From positions 1-43,203 of the forward strand of contig JAIXLE010000203.1 of NCBI GenBank assembly GCA_026931725.1: 43,203 nt of DNA, written 5' to 3'. Made by a program: the position numbers and the translations under genes. This document shows, piece after piece, positions 42,479 to 43,203 of the stretch. The notes below the pieces were generated by a model that was not told where the DNA came from, ran no database searches, and was given only the letters and a program-made list of their open reading frames with translations. This stretch comes from Bacteroidales bacterium (GTDB lineage Bacteria; Planctomycetota; Planctomycetia; Gemmatales; Gemmataceae). Numbering within the stretch: position 1 is the first letter of the stretch; every line of letters begins with the position of its first letter.

Positions 42479-43203
42479 TCAAATGCCGGGCATACCGGGC
42501 ATACCGGGGGCGGGGGTTGCGGAACCCGTGGCACCATCAGCACCGCCTGTGCCTTCAGAAGGAAGCGGTTCTTTCCAGATGAAGCTCACAACGAATTCGT
42601 AGCGGGTTTTCGGTTTCGGCATCCGGGGGCCGGTAGTCGGTTGCGATCCACCGGGGCCACCCGGACCTGCGGGACCACCGGGCGGTGGCGTAAACATGGG
42701 CGACCCTTCCGGGAAGCCGCCCGCGTTCATGGTGGTCACTCTGTCGGAAGCGAGCAACGGGGTCCGGGTTTTCTGCACGGGTGCCCCCATACCTTCGGGG
42801 CCGCCGGGGCCGCCAGCTCCCATCGGTCCACCCGCGGCCGGGGGCATTCCTGCGGGCATCCCCGCTGGACTACCCATACCGGCTGCACCTTCTGGCCCCA
42901 TGCCCATGCCACCCGCCGCCGCAGGAAGCAACAACTGCGATACGAGAGAATGATTGATGGTTTTGAAATGATCGCGTGCAGGATTCGTGACCGCATCGAA
43001 TGCCAGCAGGCAAACGTGACTCACTTTCCCGTTAATCGGGTCGGAACCACCAGGGATCAATTGATGTACGGGGAGATCCTGGCCAGTCGTCTGAGCATAT
43101 TGGTCGAATTTCTGCAAGTTCTTGACCAGCGTTTTCCGTAGGAAGTTCAAACCGTCTTTGTGGTATGTGTAGCCGCGCAGTTCGATGATCCAGCCACCAG
43201 CTT
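42479..43203 (-). CDS. Gly/Pro/Met-rich protein of unknown function (5'-partial)
   Basis: At least 241 C-terminal residues of a gene that enters from the right edge; the frame is open to the last base (visible start ...GGWIIELRGYTYHKDGLNFL). After LRKTLVKNLQKFDQYAQTTG comes a folded-looking stretch to about residue 85. Then about 90 residues of extreme Gly/Pro/Met/Ala low complexity (GGMGMGPEGAAGMGSPAGMP) are interrupted by KTRTPLLASDRVTTMNAGG. Near the end is a beta segment, TRYEFVVSFIWKEPLPSE. It ends 65 bp before the next gene, so the three genes probably form one transcript. No family is recognised. Confidence 0.7.
   Translation of the reverse strand, partial: AGGWIIELRGYTYHKDGLNFLRKTLVKNLQKFDQYAQTTGQDLPVHQLIPGGSDPINGKVSHVCLLAFDAVTNPARDHFKTINHSLVSQLLLPAAAGGMGMGPEGAAGMGSPAGMPAGMPPAAGGPMGAGGPGGPEGMGAPVQKTRTPLLASDRVTTMNAGGFPEGSPMFTPPPGGPAGPGGPGGSQPTTGPRMPKPKTRYEFVVSFIWKEPLPSEGTGGADGATGSATPAPGMPGMPGI

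Noticed and set aside
1..43203. CRISPR arrays, insertion sequences, prophage, tRNA or rRNA genes
   Set aside because: Looked for spaced direct repeats, transposase or integrase motifs and tRNA-like arms in the gaps and found none; the only tandem repeats seen are short coding ones.

Overview
The window looks like a chromosomal segment of a planctomycete of the Gemmataceae type (Gemmata/Zavarzinella/Tuwongella-like). Four features support this: a short TIGR02996 'repeat-companion' domain in front of leucine-rich repeats (6934-8133), a DUF1559 prepilin-like protein with the H-X9-DG motif (32830-33861), a Cys-type sulfatase (30746-32281), and long secreted proteins full of Pro/Gly/Met low complexity. 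The placement comes from protein families, not from a marker gene. I saw no tRNA, rRNA, CRISPR array, transposase, integrase or phage gene.

Layout, left to right. (1) 1-2463: 5'-truncated secreted protein with a lectin-like domain, a Pro linker and a probable glycosidase-like barrel. (2) 2598-8133: tightly packed plus-strand cluster of a sugar-type ABC ATPase, its permease, a DUF58 protein, a BatD-like membrane protein and the TIGR02996/LRR protein; three of the four junctions are ATGA overlaps. (3) 8255-12435: two proton-translocating membrane proteins, a solitary nuoN and a long hppA pyrophosphatase with a K+-independent signature. (4) 12562-12978: small exported protein. (5) 12975-19606, minus strand: PlsC-like acyltransferase, cytidylate kinase, a Pro-rich envelope protein with an internal second signal peptide, a GNAT acetyltransferase, a large DUF11-repeat exported protein and a MazG-like pyrophosphohydrolase. 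(6) 19889-21571: exported protein of unknown function. (7) 21667-23340, minus strand: large sigma-70-family factor with several N-terminal helix-turn-helix modules and no visible region 3, next to the largest non-coding stretch (about 700 bp). (8) 24045-27678: exported unknown, glycogen synthase glgA, a striking double palindrome and another exported unknown. (9) 27666-30602, minus strand: endonuclease/exonuclease/phosphatase protein, exported propeller-like protein and an ABC-2 permease. (10) 30746-32281: sulfatase. (11) 32290-35242, minus strand: pseudopilin/pilus group with a small lipoprotein, a DUF1559 gene broken by an in-frame TGA, a prepilin peptidase and an Flp pilin. (12) 35515-37703: enolase-superfamily enzyme divergent from a SAM methyltransferase. 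(13) 37814-43203, minus strand: three consecutive unknown proteins rich in Gly/Pro/Met; two show a membrane anchor and the third is cut by the window end.

Many genes are followed by long GC-rich hairpins, most without a clear U-tract. Good Shine-Dalgarno sequences often decide the start (sigma factor, GNAT, Flp pilin, DUF11 protein, sulfatase), and several starts are GTG or TTG. The items most worth a second look are the coupled ABC/DUF58/LRR cluster, the modular sigma factor, the internal signal peptide and ribosome-binding site inside 14407-16005, the broken DUF1559 gene, the paired palindromes after glgA, and the three-gene Gly/Pro/Met-rich set at the right edge.
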